Origin: JASGKO01 sp049840595
GTDB taxonomy: Bacteria; Verrucomicrobiota; Verrucomicrobiia; Chthoniobacterales; Chthoniobacteraceae
Reading direction: 5' to 3'
Length of the DNA stretch: 64,000 nt
NCBI GenBank assembly: GCA_049840595.1
Contig: JASGKO010000042.1
Coordinates: 1 to 64,000 of the forward strand
Part shown: in pieces, positions 1 to 9,221 of the stretch
Layout: each line of letters begins with the position of its first letter
Numbering within the stretch: the stretch's first letter is position 1
Program-made: the position numbers and the translations under genes
The notes under the pieces: model-generated
Databases searched by the model: none
What the model was told of the DNA's origin: nothing
The model's input: the letters and a program-made list of their open reading frames with translations, nothing else

Positions 1-422
1 TGAAAATTGCTGAGCACCGGCAGGCCGTCGCTGGTGACCACCTTGCCATCAGCCGAGACCTGGAAGGAGCCATCGCGGGTATAGCCAGTCGAGCCGTCGG
101 GCCGCTGCACGGCAAAGAAGCCGTCGCCCTGGATCGCCACATCGTACTGCTGGCCGGTCTGGGTGAGCTGGCCCTGGGTGAAAACCTTGGCCGTGGAAAC
201 CACGCGGCTGCCGTTGCCTTCCTCCACGCCGGTGGGCAGCACTTCGCCGCCGCCCGCGTCAGAGCCGACCTGGCTGCCGTTTTGATACATCAGATCCTGG
301 AACTCGATGGAGCTGCGCTTGAAGCCGTTCGTGTTCACGTTCGCGAGGTTGTTCGAGATCGTGTTCAAGTTCAGCTGCTGGGCTTCCATGCCGGTGGCGC
401 CTGAGTAGAGAGAGAGCAACAT
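1..422 (-). CDS. flgG: Flagellar distal rod protein FlgG (3' end cut by window edge)
   Basis: Builds the distal rod of the flagellar basal body, the axle between the MS ring and the hook. The start at 422 gives the typical N-terminus MLLSLYSGATGMEAQQ, followed by the rod/hook family signature around residues 18-36 (NNLANVNTNGFKRSS) and the FlgG-like core (QGDGFFAVQRPDG, YTRDGSF). About 140 residues are visible; the family is about 260 residues long, so the second half lies outside the window. It sits 43 bp downstream of flgF on the same strand, so the two are probably co-transcribed from the sigma-54 promoters upstream of flgF. Confidence 0.93.
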   Translation of the reverse strand, partial: MLLSLYSGATGMEAQQLNLNTISNNLANVNTNGFKRSSIEFQDLMYQNGSQVGSDAGGGEVLPTGVEEGNGSRVVSTAKVFTQGQLTQTGQQYDVAIQGDGFFAVQRPDGSTGYTRDGSFQVSADGKVVTSDGLPVLSNF

Positions 423-465
423 GGTGGTGTGGTTTCTGGGTTAAAGGTGGTGGTTGGGAGGGAGA

Positions 466-1208
466 TTAGGGAGTGCCGAGGCTGTCGATTGCCGCACCGG
501 TTTCGCGGTCCAGCGAGGTGACCAGTTTTTGGGAAATATCGTAGGCGCGGGAGACGTTGATCATGTTCACCATCTCCTGCAGGGGCTGCACATTGCTTTG
601 CTCGATGTAGCCCTGAAGCATCTGCGGCTTTTCCACCGTCTTCGGCGTGCACTGCCGTCCTTCGTGACCATCAGGCCGCTGGCGGCGCGCTGGAGCTGAT
701 CGGAGGCGCTGGCGTCGTAGAGCGGGATCTTGCCCACGATATTGCCATTCTGCGAAAGCTGTCCGGCATGGCTCACCGAGACAGGCCCCTGGGTCATGTC
801 CACCGAGATCGGGTTGCCGCCGTCGCCCATCACCTTCAGGCCCGAGCTGGTGACCAGCGTGCCTTCGGCGTTAAAGTGAAATTCCCCATCGCGGGTGTAG
901 CCCTTGGTGCCGGTCGGCCCCTGCACCTGGAAGAAGCCACTGCCCTCGACCGCGATATCGGTATCCTTGCCGGTCTGCTGCACCATGCCTTGCGTGGTGT
1001 CGATCGAGTGCTTCTCCTGAGGGCCTTGAGCGACGCTGAAGGCGCCATTGGCATTGAGCTTGGTCAATCCCATCGCGACGCCGCTGAAGCTCGTGTCGTC
1101 CTTCTTGTATCCAGCCACGGAGCCGGACGCCAGGTTGTCCGCAATTGTGGACTGCCAGCGTTCCAGTGCGTCCATCGACGCGGCTCCTTGGTAGATGCCT
1201 TGAATCAT
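466..1208 (-). CDS. flgF: Flagellar proximal rod protein FlgF (one frameshift)
   Basis: Rod component of the basal body, paralogous to FlgG. The N-terminus is MIQGIYQGAASMDALERWQ, with the rod signature (IADNLASGSVAGYKKDD) and the core motif VEGSGFFQVQGPTG. The reading frame breaks near position 650, just after GLMVTKDG. One base out of phase, the expected C-terminus resumes: TPKTVEKPQMLQGYIEQSN, then NMINVSRAYDISQKLV, which is the conserved C-terminal rod/hook motif, stopping at 466. The break removes only a conserved tail that is intact in the next frame, so I read it as a sequencing indel. No Shine-Dalgarno is visible; the sigma-54 promoter at 1221 predicts a 2-nt leader. Confidence 0.9.
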
Positions 1209-1220
1209 GGCCGGCTGCTT

Positions 1221-1236
1221 AGCATAGGCCGTGCCA
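1221..1236 (-). promoter_or_regulatory. Sigma-54 promoter of flgFG
   Basis: On the minus strand this reads TGGCACGGCCTATGCT, with the invariant GG and GC separated by 10 nt. The predicted start of transcription is about 1210, two bases before the flgF ATG at 1208. Confidence 0.75.
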
Positions 1237-1313
1237 CGGCCTTTTTACTCTGTAAAACCAACAGAAAGTTGGCGACAGCTTCGGAAAAATCTGCTTCCCG
1301 CATTGAGACGCGG

Positions 1314-1326
1314 GGCAAAGTTTGCC
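1314..1326. promoter_or_regulatory. 13-bp palindrome, candidate activator site for flgF promoter
   Basis: GGCAAAGTTTGCC, a perfect palindrome around a central G. It is centred about 110 bp upstream of the predicted flgF transcription start, the usual distance for an enhancer-binding protein. Similar 13-mers occur at 6358, 29559, 29613 and 33157. Confidence 0.5.
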
Positions 1327-1482
1327 GGGGGGGAATTGGGGCTCGATTCCGCTTCTTGAGAGGTGTGTTCATGTCGGTCGGTTTGCTCGGTTCTGGGATT
1401 TTTTGACCGCGATCCGCGCGATCGTTTCGGAGGAACATTTTCGCAGCGGCTCAAGACCGCCTCGTTTCCTGCCGAGCTCCTT

Positions 1483-1498
1483 AGCACCGGGCGTGCCA
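1483..1498 (-). promoter_or_regulatory. Second sigma-54 promoter upstream of flgF
   Basis: Minus strand TGGCACGCCCGGTGCT, a good -24/-12 match. The predicted start is about 1472, giving a 264-nt leader before flgF. A half-site (ATTTTTGCCG, 1581-1590) lies about 110 bp upstream of that start. What the leader does is not clear. Confidence 0.6.
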
Positions 1499-1741
1499 AC
1501 CGGGTTTTTGGCCGCAGTTTACAGAGGGAAGTTATTGGATTTTAAAATCAAGAAGCTCCGACCGCAAAAGGCCGTGGAACATTTTTGCCGAGGGGATTTT
1601 GAACAGTGCTAAGCGCGTTCTTGAGCGGCTGCTAAGTGTCGAAAGCAAAGTGGCAAAAGGGGTCAGAGCTTGCTTTTGACAACCGCAACTCCGAGCAGCA
1701 AGCCACTTTCAATAGCAGGAACTACCTCCTATTGCTCAAAC

Positions 1742-2755
1742 CTACTTCCCGGCATCGAATTGCCCGATCTTGGCAAACAGATCCTCAAACATCAGCCGCG
1801 TATCGAGCTGGGTATAAACGCGAATCTCCCGTCCAGCCGGGTTCTTTTCATAATCGCCTTGGTCATTGATGAGCGGGGCTTTCAACTCCACCTCACGGCT
1901 GGAGGCGGCAGCCGGATCCCAGGCGGATTGCAGAGCCGTGACCAGCACCAGCGGACTGTCTCCCAGCGCGTAAGCCTCGCCGAGCGAGTGGTGGGCCGCT
2001 TTCATCAACGCATCGAATCGACCGAGTAGAAAACCTCCCAGCGGGCCTTTGCGATCAATGCGTGCGCTCAATTCGGCATCGGATACCAGCGCCTGCCGGT
2101 AAGCGTCCCGTGGAATCTGCCAGATCGGGATGGGGGATTGATTGAAGATGACCTGCGCGGCCAGGCGGTCGATCCCCAAATTGTATTCCGGATGATGCCG
2201 GCCTGCGGGCGGCAGCGCGATTCCCTCATATTCGGGACCGCCGATCCAAACCAGGGTCAGCCGGGAAGCGATTTTCGGCTCCTGGAGATAGGCGCTGGCC
2301 AGATTGGTCAACCCCGCACCGCAAACCACATAGAGCGGGCGCTTGGGATCGTCCCGCAACGCTTCTTTCACAATGAAGTCCGCCCCGGCGGATTTTACCG
2401 GCGTGGTCGAATTGCTCAATCCACTCGCCGCCCCCTCGAAAAGCGGCACGCTTTGATCCAGCTTCATCACCTTGAGCAACGCCGCCGCTTCGCCGGTGGC
2501 AAACGCCGCCAACCCCGGCTGACCGTAAAACCCGGGCGAATAATTCTGCGAGCCAATCACCCCGCGAATCTCCACCGAGGGCGACAGGAGATGCTGCGCC
2601 AGCGCGAACAGCCCATCGGGATCGCCGCCGAAATCGTTGTCCACAATTACCCGCAGGCGCGGCACCGGCTTCTCTGCCTGAGCGAACAGACAAGGCCCCG
2701 TTCCGAATCCGAGCACCGGGAGAAAAAGCAAAGCGAAGGTCGCGAGTGATTTCAT
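1742..2755 (-). CDS. Secreted nucleoside hydrolase-like protein
   Basis: Member of the inosine-uridine nucleoside N-ribohydrolase superfamily, which splits the N-glycosidic bond of nucleosides. The mature N-terminus carries the aspartate cluster that binds calcium in the family (VDNDFGGDPDGLFAL, residues about 38-52; canonical DxDxxxDD, slightly altered). The start at 2755 gives a signal peptide (MKSLATFALLFLPVLGFG, cleavage near CLFAQA), so the protein should be periplasmic or secreted. Length 337 aa fits the family. Motifs VVCGAGLTNLA and VWIGGPE correspond to the substrate-binding core. It stands alone between flagellar units and is probably a nutrient-scavenging enzyme. The family is fairly certain; the substrate is unknown. 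Confidence 0.75.
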   Translation of the reverse strand: MKSLATFALLFLPVLGFGTGPCLFAQAEKPVPRLRVIVDNDFGGDPDGLFALAQHLLSPSVEIRGVIGSQNYSPGFYGQPGLAAFATGEAAALLKVMKLDQSVPLFEGAASGLSNSTTPVKSAGADFIVKEALRDDPKRPLYVVCGAGLTNLASAYLQEPKIASRLTLVWIGGPEYEGIALPPAGRHHPEYNLGIDRLAAQVIFNQSPIPIWQIPRDAYRQALVSDAELSARIDRKGPLGGFLLGRFDALMKAAHHSLGEAYALGDSPLVLVTALQSAWDPAAASSREVELKAPLINDQGDYEKNPAGREIRVYTQLDTRLMFEDLFAKIGQFDAGK

Positions 2756-2868
2756 GGGGTGAATGCGGCCATCGATACTGGAAAAACCACCTCCACGCCA
2801 ATCGAATGTTTTCGCCGTGAGCCAGAGGGGCTAAAGAGGCTTCGCCCGCTCACCCAGTGCAGAGAAAT

Positions 2869-2900
2869 TTGAGCCCCCTCGACTTCGCTCGGGGGTGACA
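2869..2900. repeat. Intergenic copy of the 'GACTTCGCTCG' dispersed repeat
   Basis: Contains GAGCCCCCTCGACTTCGCTC followed by GGGGGTGAC. The same unit recurs inside the tandem repeats at about 39630, 39935 and 40240. CCCC...GGGG can form a hairpin. Confidence 0.6.
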
Positions 2901-3012
2901 TTGGTAAGCGGATGAACGGCTTTTATGCGCTCACTTCGTTGCGGCCACTACGAATGGTTTTCCAATGACTCGCGAGACTCCGCCTCGCCTGCTGTTTCAT
3001 TGGTCATTTCCC

Positions 3013-3313
3013 CTAGTAGGCGCAATGCACCTCGATCCGCTCCCCGCAGCCGCAGACCACGATGATCTTCTGGATCACCCCATTCGCTTCCACCGTTTCG
3101 ACGTGGGCGTCGCGGTGGGCGTGGGGCGCGGCGGCGAAGGCCGGGGCGGCCATCGCGGGGGGGCGGCTGGCGAACGCAGCGGCAGGCAGGGGCTCCGGCG
3201 GGGCTGGGCGCGCCTCCGAAAACGGGGAGCACACTGGCGGCGGGGGCCGTCAGGCGTGCCGGGGCCGGTTCTTCGAGGGCGATGGCGGGGGTGCTATCAA
3301 GGTAACTCTGCAT
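3013..3313 (-). CDS. Small protein downstream of motB, Cys-rich C-terminus (one frameshift)
   Basis: About 99 residues if one indel near 3210 is corrected. Start 3313 (MQSYLDSTPAIALEEP) overlaps the 3' end of motB by 17 bp, as coupled flagellar genes here often do. The first two thirds are Pro/Ala-rich and low complexity. The C-terminus is the informative part: VIQKIIVVCGCGERIEVHC, ending CAY. The CxC plus a distal HC could bind a metal. I do not recognise a named family. Position at the end of the fliA-motA-motB unit suggests a motility-linked role, but that is inference. Confidence 0.5.
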
Positions 3314-4125
3314 TGCTCAAGCTGGTGGAGGTTGCGTTGGAAAGGGTGTCGTTTTCGGACCCCGGTTTCTTGAAGACCGCGGCGGCCTTTTTGTTGAAGT
3401 CCTTGCTCTGCTGGGCGGAGAGGCTGATCGTGATGCGTTCGTTGGAGGGAGATTCGGGGGCCGTATTCGGCAGCGGATCGGTGTCGCCGTACCCGGTGAC
3501 CCGCTCGGAGATGAGGGGATCGTCCACGGCGTAGAGCTGCAAGGCGCGGCGGGAGGCATTGGCGCGGTCGGTGCTGAGTTCCCAGCTGCCGTAGTCCTTG
3601 CGGAGCGGGCGCCTGCCGGCGGGGATGTGGCCGTCGATGAGACTTTGAAGTCGTAGCGGTCGACGAGCCAGGCGACGGTCTGGATGACAAACTGGCCCCA
3701 CTGGGTGAATTCGTAGGAATCCTTCACGAAGACCGGCTTGGCAGCCCGGTTGTAGAGATTGATCCGCAGGCCGTCGGAGGTGATCTGGATATCGATCGGC
3801 TTGTCGTTCTGCCTTTTCCTCGACATTGATGAAGCGATAGAGTTCCTTGCGCGATCGCTTGGAGGTAGCCCATGTCGGCCGGGGCGGTTTGGTCGGTATG
3901 GCTTTCGTCGTTGCGGGTCCGGCGACCGGTGGCATTCATCATGCCCGAAGAGCGTTCGGGCAAGGCATTGTAGGGATCCTGGAAGAACTTCGACGTCGCT
4001 TTGCGAATTTCGATGTTCTGGGTGGAGATCCACAGCACCATGAACAGGGCCATCATCGCGGTCACGAAGTCCGCGTAAGCGACCTTCCAGGCGCCGCCGT
4101 GATGTCCGCCGCCTTTCTTGGCCAT
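3297..4125 (-). CDS. motB: Flagellar stator protein MotB (several frameshifts)
   Basis: Stator subunit that couples ion flow to rotation and anchors the stator to peptidoglycan. The start at 4125 gives MAKKGGGHHGGAWKVAYADF, then the MotB transmembrane signature VTAMMALFMVLWI with the ion-binding aspartate in YADF. The C-terminal OmpA-like peptidoglycan-binding region can be followed across frames (RITISLSAQQSKDFNKKA near the end). At least three single-base breaks occur between about 3590 and 3960. It directly follows motA (1-bp gap) and overlaps the small gene at 3013-3313. Identity is secure; the exact protein sequence is not. Confidence 0.85.
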
Positions 4126-4126
4126 C

Positions 4127-5001
4127 TTACCTGGCTTCCTCCGTTGCCCATGCTCTTCAGGGTCTTTTCCATTTCGTCGGGGCCGGGCTGGACGGTGTGG
4201 TCCAGGCAGCGGCGGGAGATTTCCACTGCCATGATGCGGCGCGAAGCCGTTGGCAAAGCTGCACGACGCCCTTCTTGATGCGCGACTAAGTAGAGGAGCT
4301 CCACCCCGTTGTTCAGCCTTGATCCGGGCCGCGAGGGGGTTCACAAAGCCGTAAGCCGCCAAAATCCCGAGGAACGTTCCCGTGAGTGCCGCGGCGACGC
4401 TTTCACCGACCGCCGCCGGGACCATCCGCGATCGCGGCCATGGTGTTGATAATCCCAAAACGGCCGCGACGATTCCGACACCCGGGAGGGAGTCACCGAT
4501 GAGCTGGAGCACGTGAATCGGACCCTCGGCCTCTTCTTCCTTGGCGGCGATGTCGTGATCGAGCACTTCGTCGAGCTGCTCGGGTTTGATCCGGCCATCG
4601 ACGATCGGGCGCAGGCTGTTACAGAGGAAGTCCACCCGATGGTGTTGTTGCCGAAGGAGGGGTATTTCTTGAAGATGGAGCTTTCCTTCGGGTTGGTGAG
4701 GTGTTCTTCCAGCGCGATTACCCCGCTCGGCGGGCCAGCAGTTGAACATTCGTAGAGCACCTTGAGCAGGTCGAAATATTCGGCCTTGCTGCCACCCGCG
4801 CCCTTCATCGCGCCCAATGATCTGGGAAATGGTGAGCTTGAGCGTGGCCATGGGGGTGGCGGCGAGGACGATGCCGATGGCGATGCCACCGATGACCACG
4901 AACTCGGAGACGTGGACGAGGACCAGGGGGTTGCCACCCGCAAGAATGAACCCGCCCAGAGTGGCGACCAATACGATGATGAATCCGGCGATGACGAGCA
5001 T
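4127..5001 (-). CDS. motA: Flagellar stator protein MotA (several frameshifts)
   Basis: Ion-channel subunit of the motor. The N-terminus is intact for about 60 residues (MLVIAGFIIVLVATLGGFIL, then VHVSEFVVIGGIAIGIV). It continues in other frames with the typical MotA order: YFDLLKVLYE, HLTNPKESSIFKKYP, then LRPIVDGRIKPEQLDEVLD and GDSLPGVGIVAAVLG with its Pro-Gly, and VGESVAAALTGTFLGILAAYG. At least four indels are needed to join these pieces. The inferred stop at 4127 is one base from the motB start. It lies 6 bp downstream of fliA, in the fliA-motA-motB unit. Confidence 0.85.
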
Positions 5002-5007
5002 GGTGTT

Positions 5008-5856
5008 TTAGCGTTCGAGGGCGGATTTGAGGTAGGCTCGGAGGCTGAAGATGGCCTGCGAATGGATCTGGCAGATGCGGGACTCGGTGACCCTGAAGAT
5101 CTCGGCGATTTCCGCGAGGCGCATCTCCTCGTAATAGTAGAAAGCGAGCACTTTGCGCTGGATGTCGGGCATTTGCTGGATGCGGGCGGACATGATTTCG
5201 ATCACCTCGCGGCGCTCGACTTCGTCGTAGGCCGTGCCCTGGCTTAGGTCGGCGACCAGTTCGTGGAGGGTGGAGCCGTCCACCTCGTCCTCGGCGCTCG
5301 GGGCGTCGAGTTCCACGCAGGAGATCGGGCGCACTTCGTCGAGCAGTTCGGCATATTCCTCGGGCGTCATCGCCATGGCCTCGGCGACCTCGGCCTCGGT
5401 GGCGATCCGCCCCAGCCGCTGTTCGAGCTGGCCGATCACTTCCTTGAGCTGCTTGGCCTTGGTACGGGAGCGGCGGGGCATCCAGTCCATCCGGCGGAGC
5501 TCGTCGAGCACGGCACCGCGGATGCGGGTGGTGGCGTAGGTGGTGAAAGAGGAGCCCTGATCGGGACGGAACCCGCGGGAGGCATGCACCAGCCCGAGCA
5601 CGCCGACACTGTAGAGTTCCTCAGTATCGATGTGCGCCGGCAAGGAGGCCTTCATCCGCTCGATCACGCTCCGGACCAGCGGCAGGTGGGCTTTCAAAAA
5701 TTCATCCTCCGAATCGGCGGAGGCCGGTCCGTTGCGATAGGCGCGCCAGGCTTGGGTCGCCTTGGCCGGAGCGGATGCTGGAGCAGGAACCGGAGCGGGC
5801 ATTTCCTTCAGCGTGGGCTGGGAGTCGAGGTCAGAGAGAGCAGCGAGAGCGGACAT
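5008..5856 (-). CDS. fliA: Flagellar RNA polymerase sigma factor FliA (sigma-28)
   Basis: Directs RNA polymerase to late flagellar promoters. Length 282 aa with a Pro/Ala-rich N-terminal extension of about 35 residues before the sigma core. Region 2 is seen as LVRSVIERMKASLPAHIDTE, then SVGVLGLVHASRGFRP and FTTYATTRIRGAVLDELR, with RRMDWMPRRSR at the 2.4/3.0 junction typical of FliA/WhiG. Region 4 is LAFYYYEEMRLAEIAEIFRV, then TESRICQIHSQA. Promoters matching this factor precede flagellin (33460), fliD (33100) and the FlgM-like gene (31168). It is transcribed with a small membrane protein upstream and motAB downstream, from the sigma-54 promoter at 6170. Confidence 0.93.
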   Translation of the reverse strand: MSALAALSDLDSQPTLKEMPAPVPAPASAPAKATQAWRAYRNGPASADSEDEFLKAHLPLVRSVIERMKASLPAHIDTEELYSVGVLGLVHASRGFRPDQGSSFTTYATTRIRGAVLDELRRMDWMPRRSRTKAKQLKEVIGQLEQRLGRIATEAEVAEAMAMTPEEYAELLDEVRPISCVELDAPSAEDEVDGSTLHELVADLSQGTAYDEVERREVIEIMSARIQQMPDIQRKVLAFYYYEEMRLAEIAEIFRVTESRICQIHSQAIFSLRAYLKSALER

Positions 5857-5886
5857 AAGAGGTTGGGGCGAAGGTTGGTGGTGGAA

Positions 5887-6129
5887 TTAGGCCCGGCTGG
5901 GAGCGGCTTCGGTCGCGTGGTGATCGTGTTTGGCCGCCGCTTGCTGCTGCAACAGTTGCCGGATCTGGTAAGTCATGAGCGCATGCATTCCCCGCATGAG
6001 CATCGCGCCGAAGACGCAGCCGATGCAGGCATTGCGCAGGACATAAGCGAGATCATTCCCGCCGGCGATGCCAGCGACGAAGGCCGTCGTGAAACCGCAA
6101 AAACCGCCGATTAGAAGAAAGTATTTCAT
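5887..6129 (-). CDS. Small membrane protein cotranscribed with fliA
   Basis: An 80-residue protein. The start at 6129 is chosen because any earlier start would lie in or upstream of the sigma-54 promoter at 6170-6185. It has two hydrophobic stretches (YFLLIGGFCGFTTAFVAG, then YVLRNACIGCVFGAMLM) followed by a charged, His-containing tail (QQQAAAKHDHHATEAAPS). It is first in the unit with fliA, motA and motB, 30 bp upstream of fliA. I do not recognise a family. Position suggests a motility role, perhaps in stator or sigma-factor control, but nothing in the sequence proves it. Confidence 0.65.
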   Translation of the reverse strand: MKYFLLIGGFCGFTTAFVAGIAGGNDLAYVLRNACIGCVFGAMLMRGMHALMTYQIRQLLQQQAAAKHDHHATEAAPSRA

Positions 6130-6169
6130 GCTGGTTGAAATGGGTTGTTGGTTGTCGATATCCGCACAT

Positions 6170-6185
6170 AGCCAATCCCGTGCCA
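6170..6185 (-). promoter_or_regulatory. Sigma-54 promoter of the fliA-motAB unit
   Basis: Minus strand TGGCACGGGATTGGCT, with GG and GC 10 nt apart. The predicted start is about 6159, giving a 30-nt leader before the ATG at 6129. Confidence 0.7.
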
Positions 6186-6649
6186 CGGTTTTTACAGAAA
6201 CTTAAAACAACCCGAAAACCCGCATGAATAAAGGCTCAACCAGCCATCGAAATTTTTCCATCCGCGAAAATCCCTTGGTAACCTCCGGCCTTTTCTGCCT
6301 GCCCTCAGGGCTCTTATCGGCGGGATTTTCCGGGGGTTAACCACATTTTTCCGAACCGGCAATAATTGCCGCGCCCGCCTCGCAAACGGGAGAAGCCACC
6401 GCCCCGGAAATGAGATCGGCAAAAAATGTCGCTTCTTCAGCGAAATACTCGAAAAGACCCAAAAATTAGCCTCCCTTTTCGTTGATTCCGTATATTTCGC
6501 TGGCCCTCCCGCTTCGTGCGCTTCGTGTCCTTCGTGGTGACTCCTCCTGCAAAAGTGTGCATCGTTTTCCGAAATTCATCGTTAAACTTCTTGAGCGATG
6601 GCAGAAAAATCCCGGCCACCCTCGCGCCACCCTCTCCTCTCTCCCCAAA
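6186..6649. other. Intergenic region between the fliA unit and the GH2 gene
   Basis: Divergent control region. It holds the palindrome for the leftward fliA promoter. Around 6510-6540 there is a dispersed 'CTTCGTGTCCTTCGTGGTGA' repeat, also seen near 34600, 53980, 54840 and 62300. I see no clear promoter for the rightward GH2 gene and no supported gene. Confidence 0.5.
6358..6370. promoter_or_regulatory. 13-bp palindrome, candidate activator site for the fliA promoter
   Basis: GGCAATAATTGCC, part of the 15-bp perfect palindrome CGGCAATAATTGCCG. It is centred about 205 bp upstream of the predicted start. A weaker relative (GGCAAAAAATGTC) lies at 6418-6430. Confidence 0.5.
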
Positions 6650-9023
6650 ATGGTTCCCCGACTCCTGCCGCTCTTTGCCAGCCTGGCCGTTCTGGCCACC
6701 GAGGGCCTCGCCGATTCTCCCCGCGATACCCTGAACTTCGATCACGCCTGGCGCTTCTTAAAAGCGGACGTCAAAGGTGCCGAAGCCCCTCGTTTTGACG
6801 ATGCCCAATGGCGCCCCCTGGACGTGCCGCACGACTGGAGCATCGAAGGGCCGATTTCCGGGCAAAATCCCAGTGGCCCAGGCGGTGGCTTTTTCCCGGC
6901 GGGCATCGGGTGGTATCGCAAGCACTTCATGATCCCGGCGACGGACGCGGGGAAGCGGGTCTCCATCGAGTTCGACGGCGTGATGGCCCATAGCGACGTA
7001 TGGATCAATGGCACCCACCTCGGCACGCGCCCGTATGGCTACGTCAGTTTCAGCTACGACCTCACGCAATATTTGCACTCCGGCGACCAGCCGAATGTGC
7101 TGGCCGTGCGGGTGGATGACGAGGATCAGCCCGCCTCGCGCTGGTATGCCGGAGCCGGGATCTACCGTCATGTGCGGCTGGTGCTCACCGATCCCGTGCA
7201 TTTCGTAAAGGACGCCACCTTCATCACCACGCCGACAATTTCCGCCCGGGAAGCAACGGTCCATCTTGAGACCTCCGTGGTGAATCAATCCACGGCCAGC
7301 CTGCCGGTTCAGCTCAAGGTTTCGTTGCTGGATGCAACCGGAGCATCCGTTGCCACTGCGGAGACATCTCCACAAAAGACGGGCGACGGAAAAGAGCAAC
7401 GCTTTGCCCAATCCCTTCCCCTCCCCCACCCTGCCCTGTGGGATGAAAGCCATCCGCAGCTTTACCGGGCAAAAGTGCAGGCGCTGTCGGGAGCCCGGGT
7501 GCTGGATGAAATCACCGTCCCCTTTGGCGTGCGGGAAACCCATTTCGACGCCGCGACCGGCTTCTGGATCAATGGCCGCAAGGTAAAGCTCAAGGGCGTG
7601 TGCCTGCATCAGGATGCCGGCGCGCTCGGCGTGGCCGTGCCACTGGATGGATGGGAGCGCCGGCTTCAGCTGCTCAAGGGCCTCGGGGTGAATGCGATCC
7701 GCACCAGCCACAACCCGGTCGCGCCCGAGTTCCTCGATCTCTGCGACCGGATGGGCTTTTTCGTGATGGACGAGTTTTTCGACTGCTGGACCTATGCGAA
7801 AAATCCCTTCGACTACCATCTCGATTTCCCGCAATGGTCGGCCCGGGATGCGGGCGATACAGTCCGCCGCGACCGCAATCACCCCGCCATCGTGCTCTAC
7901 AGCGCGGGCAATGAGATCCACGACACGCGGGACACCGCCTCCGCGAAAAAGACACTGCTCACCCTGCTGAAAATCTATCACGAAAACGATCCCACCCGCC
8001 CGGTGACGCAGGCCCTCTTCCGCCCCGAATGGCACCCACGATTACAACAACGGCTATGCCGATCTGCTCGACGTCGTGGGCCAGAACTACCGCGAGCTGG
8101 AACTCCTGCGCGCCCATGCCGATCAGCCGACCCGCAAGATCATCGGCACCGAGAATACGCACGGCCGCCAGCAATGGCTGGCGATGCGCGATCACCCGGA
8201 ATACGCCGGACAGTTTCTCTGGACCGGCTTCGACTATCTGGGCGAGGCGCGCAAATGGCCGACCATCGCCAATTCCAGCGGCCTCTTCGACCGCACCGGC
8301 CATCCCAATCCCCGAGCCTTGCAGCGCGAAAGCTGGTGGAGCCAGCAGCCGGTGGTGCACCTCGTCCGCCGCATCGGCGACGACGCGCCCACCCCCATCG
8401 ACCCCGGCTACGAAAAACTGCCCAAGCCCAAGACGACCCGGCAGGTGCTTTTTCCGGACTGGACCCCCACCAACCTTGCCCCCCACGACGAGCCCGTGGA
8501 GGTGTATAGCAACTGCGACGAAGTGGAGCTGTTCCTGAACGGAAAATCCCTCGGCTCCAAGCCCCTGAACCCCGATGCCACCCCCTTCACCTGGACCGTA
8601 CCCCTTCGCCCCCAGCAGCCTCAAAGCCGTGGCCCGAAACCACGGCCAAATCGTCGCCACCGAAGAACTGCGCACCGCCGGAGCCCCCACCGCCATCCAG
8701 CTTTCCACCGATCGCACAGAGCTGGTTCCCGGCTGGGACCACATCGCCACCATCACCGCAACCATCGTGGATAAAAACGGCGTCCCCGTCCCCAGCGCAC
8801 AAAATTTGGTCACCTTCGACATACAAGGCCCCGGCACCATCATCGCAGTGGACAATTCCAACAACGCCAGCGCCGAGCCCTTCCAAGCCCACCAACGCCA
8901 CGCCTATGCCGGACGTTGCATCGCCCTCGTGAGAGCAAAAGAAGGCAAGGCTCCATCGAGATCAAGGCGAGCGGAGACGGGCTTGCGTCAGCGACATTGG
9001 AGATCAAAACTGGGGAGAAATGA
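6650..9023 (+). CDS. Secreted glycoside hydrolase family 2 (beta-galactosidase type), three frameshifts
   Basis: Retaining beta-glycosidase that releases terminal sugars from oligo- or polysaccharides. Start 6650 gives a signal peptide (MVPRLLPLFASLAVLATEG, cut near LADS). Next come the sugar-binding domain (VPHDWSIEGP, DVWINGTHLGTRPYGY, SRWYAGAGIYRHV), an Ig-like domain and the TIM barrel: GVCLHQDAG, GVNAIRTSHNP, FVMDEFFDCW, and YSAGNEIHD with the acid/base Glu. The nucleophile Glu is in IIGTENTHGRQQW and FLWTGFDYLGE follows. Breaks near 8038, 8610 and 8940 must be bridged; the final frame reads IKASGDGLASATLEIKTGEK and stops at 9023. The post-barrel tail includes a DUF4982-like and an Ig-like domain. 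No glycan-utilisation neighbours are present, so the substrate is unknown. Confidence 0.85.
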
Positions 9024-9106
9024 ACCGTTTTATGTTTTTCAAGACGGTCAATCTACGTGGCACCAAAAGGCAAATCAGCACCGATTAGAAACCCACCTTC
9101 CTCACC

Positions 9107-9203
9107 AATTTGAGTCCCGGAGGGACGACGGAGATTCAGCCGGTGGTGAAAACCACCGGTATCTGATATCCAAAAAAATCATGCGTCCCGGAGGGCCGCT
9201 GGA
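9107..9203 (+). repeat. REP/BIME unit A, left of the RAYT gene
   Basis: Contains GTCCCGGAGGGAC (imperfect hairpin), then CCGGTGGTGAAAACCACCGG (8-bp perfect stem with a GAAA loop), then GCGTCCCGGAGGGCCGCTGG. It is an inverted copy of unit B (9692-9787) and a direct copy of unit C (11217-11306). Confidence 0.85.
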
Positions 9204-9221
9204 AACCGTCGAGATTGTCCT

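Larger units (their letters stand above)
1209..1741. other. Intergenic regulatory region between flgF and the nucleoside hydrolase gene
   Basis: This 533-bp stretch has no supported gene. It holds the two sigma-54 promoters, the 13-bp palindrome and an additional TTTTTGCCG half-site. Beyond about 1600 I see nothing recognisable apart from a short hairpin (AATAG...CTATT, about 1710-1735) that may end the transcript of the gene at 1742-2755. Confidence 0.5.

Noticed and set aside
1205..1438. A 77-codon frame ending in an ATGA overlap with flgF.
   Set aside because: No Shine-Dalgarno, low-complexity Arg/Pro composition, and its span contains the flgF promoter and the palindrome. Kept only as a possibility under the long-leader finding.
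5887..6186. An upstream start at 6186 for the small membrane protein.
   Set aside because: It would overlap the sigma-54 promoter at 6170-6185; the start at 6129 follows a normal leader and begins the hydrophobic segment.
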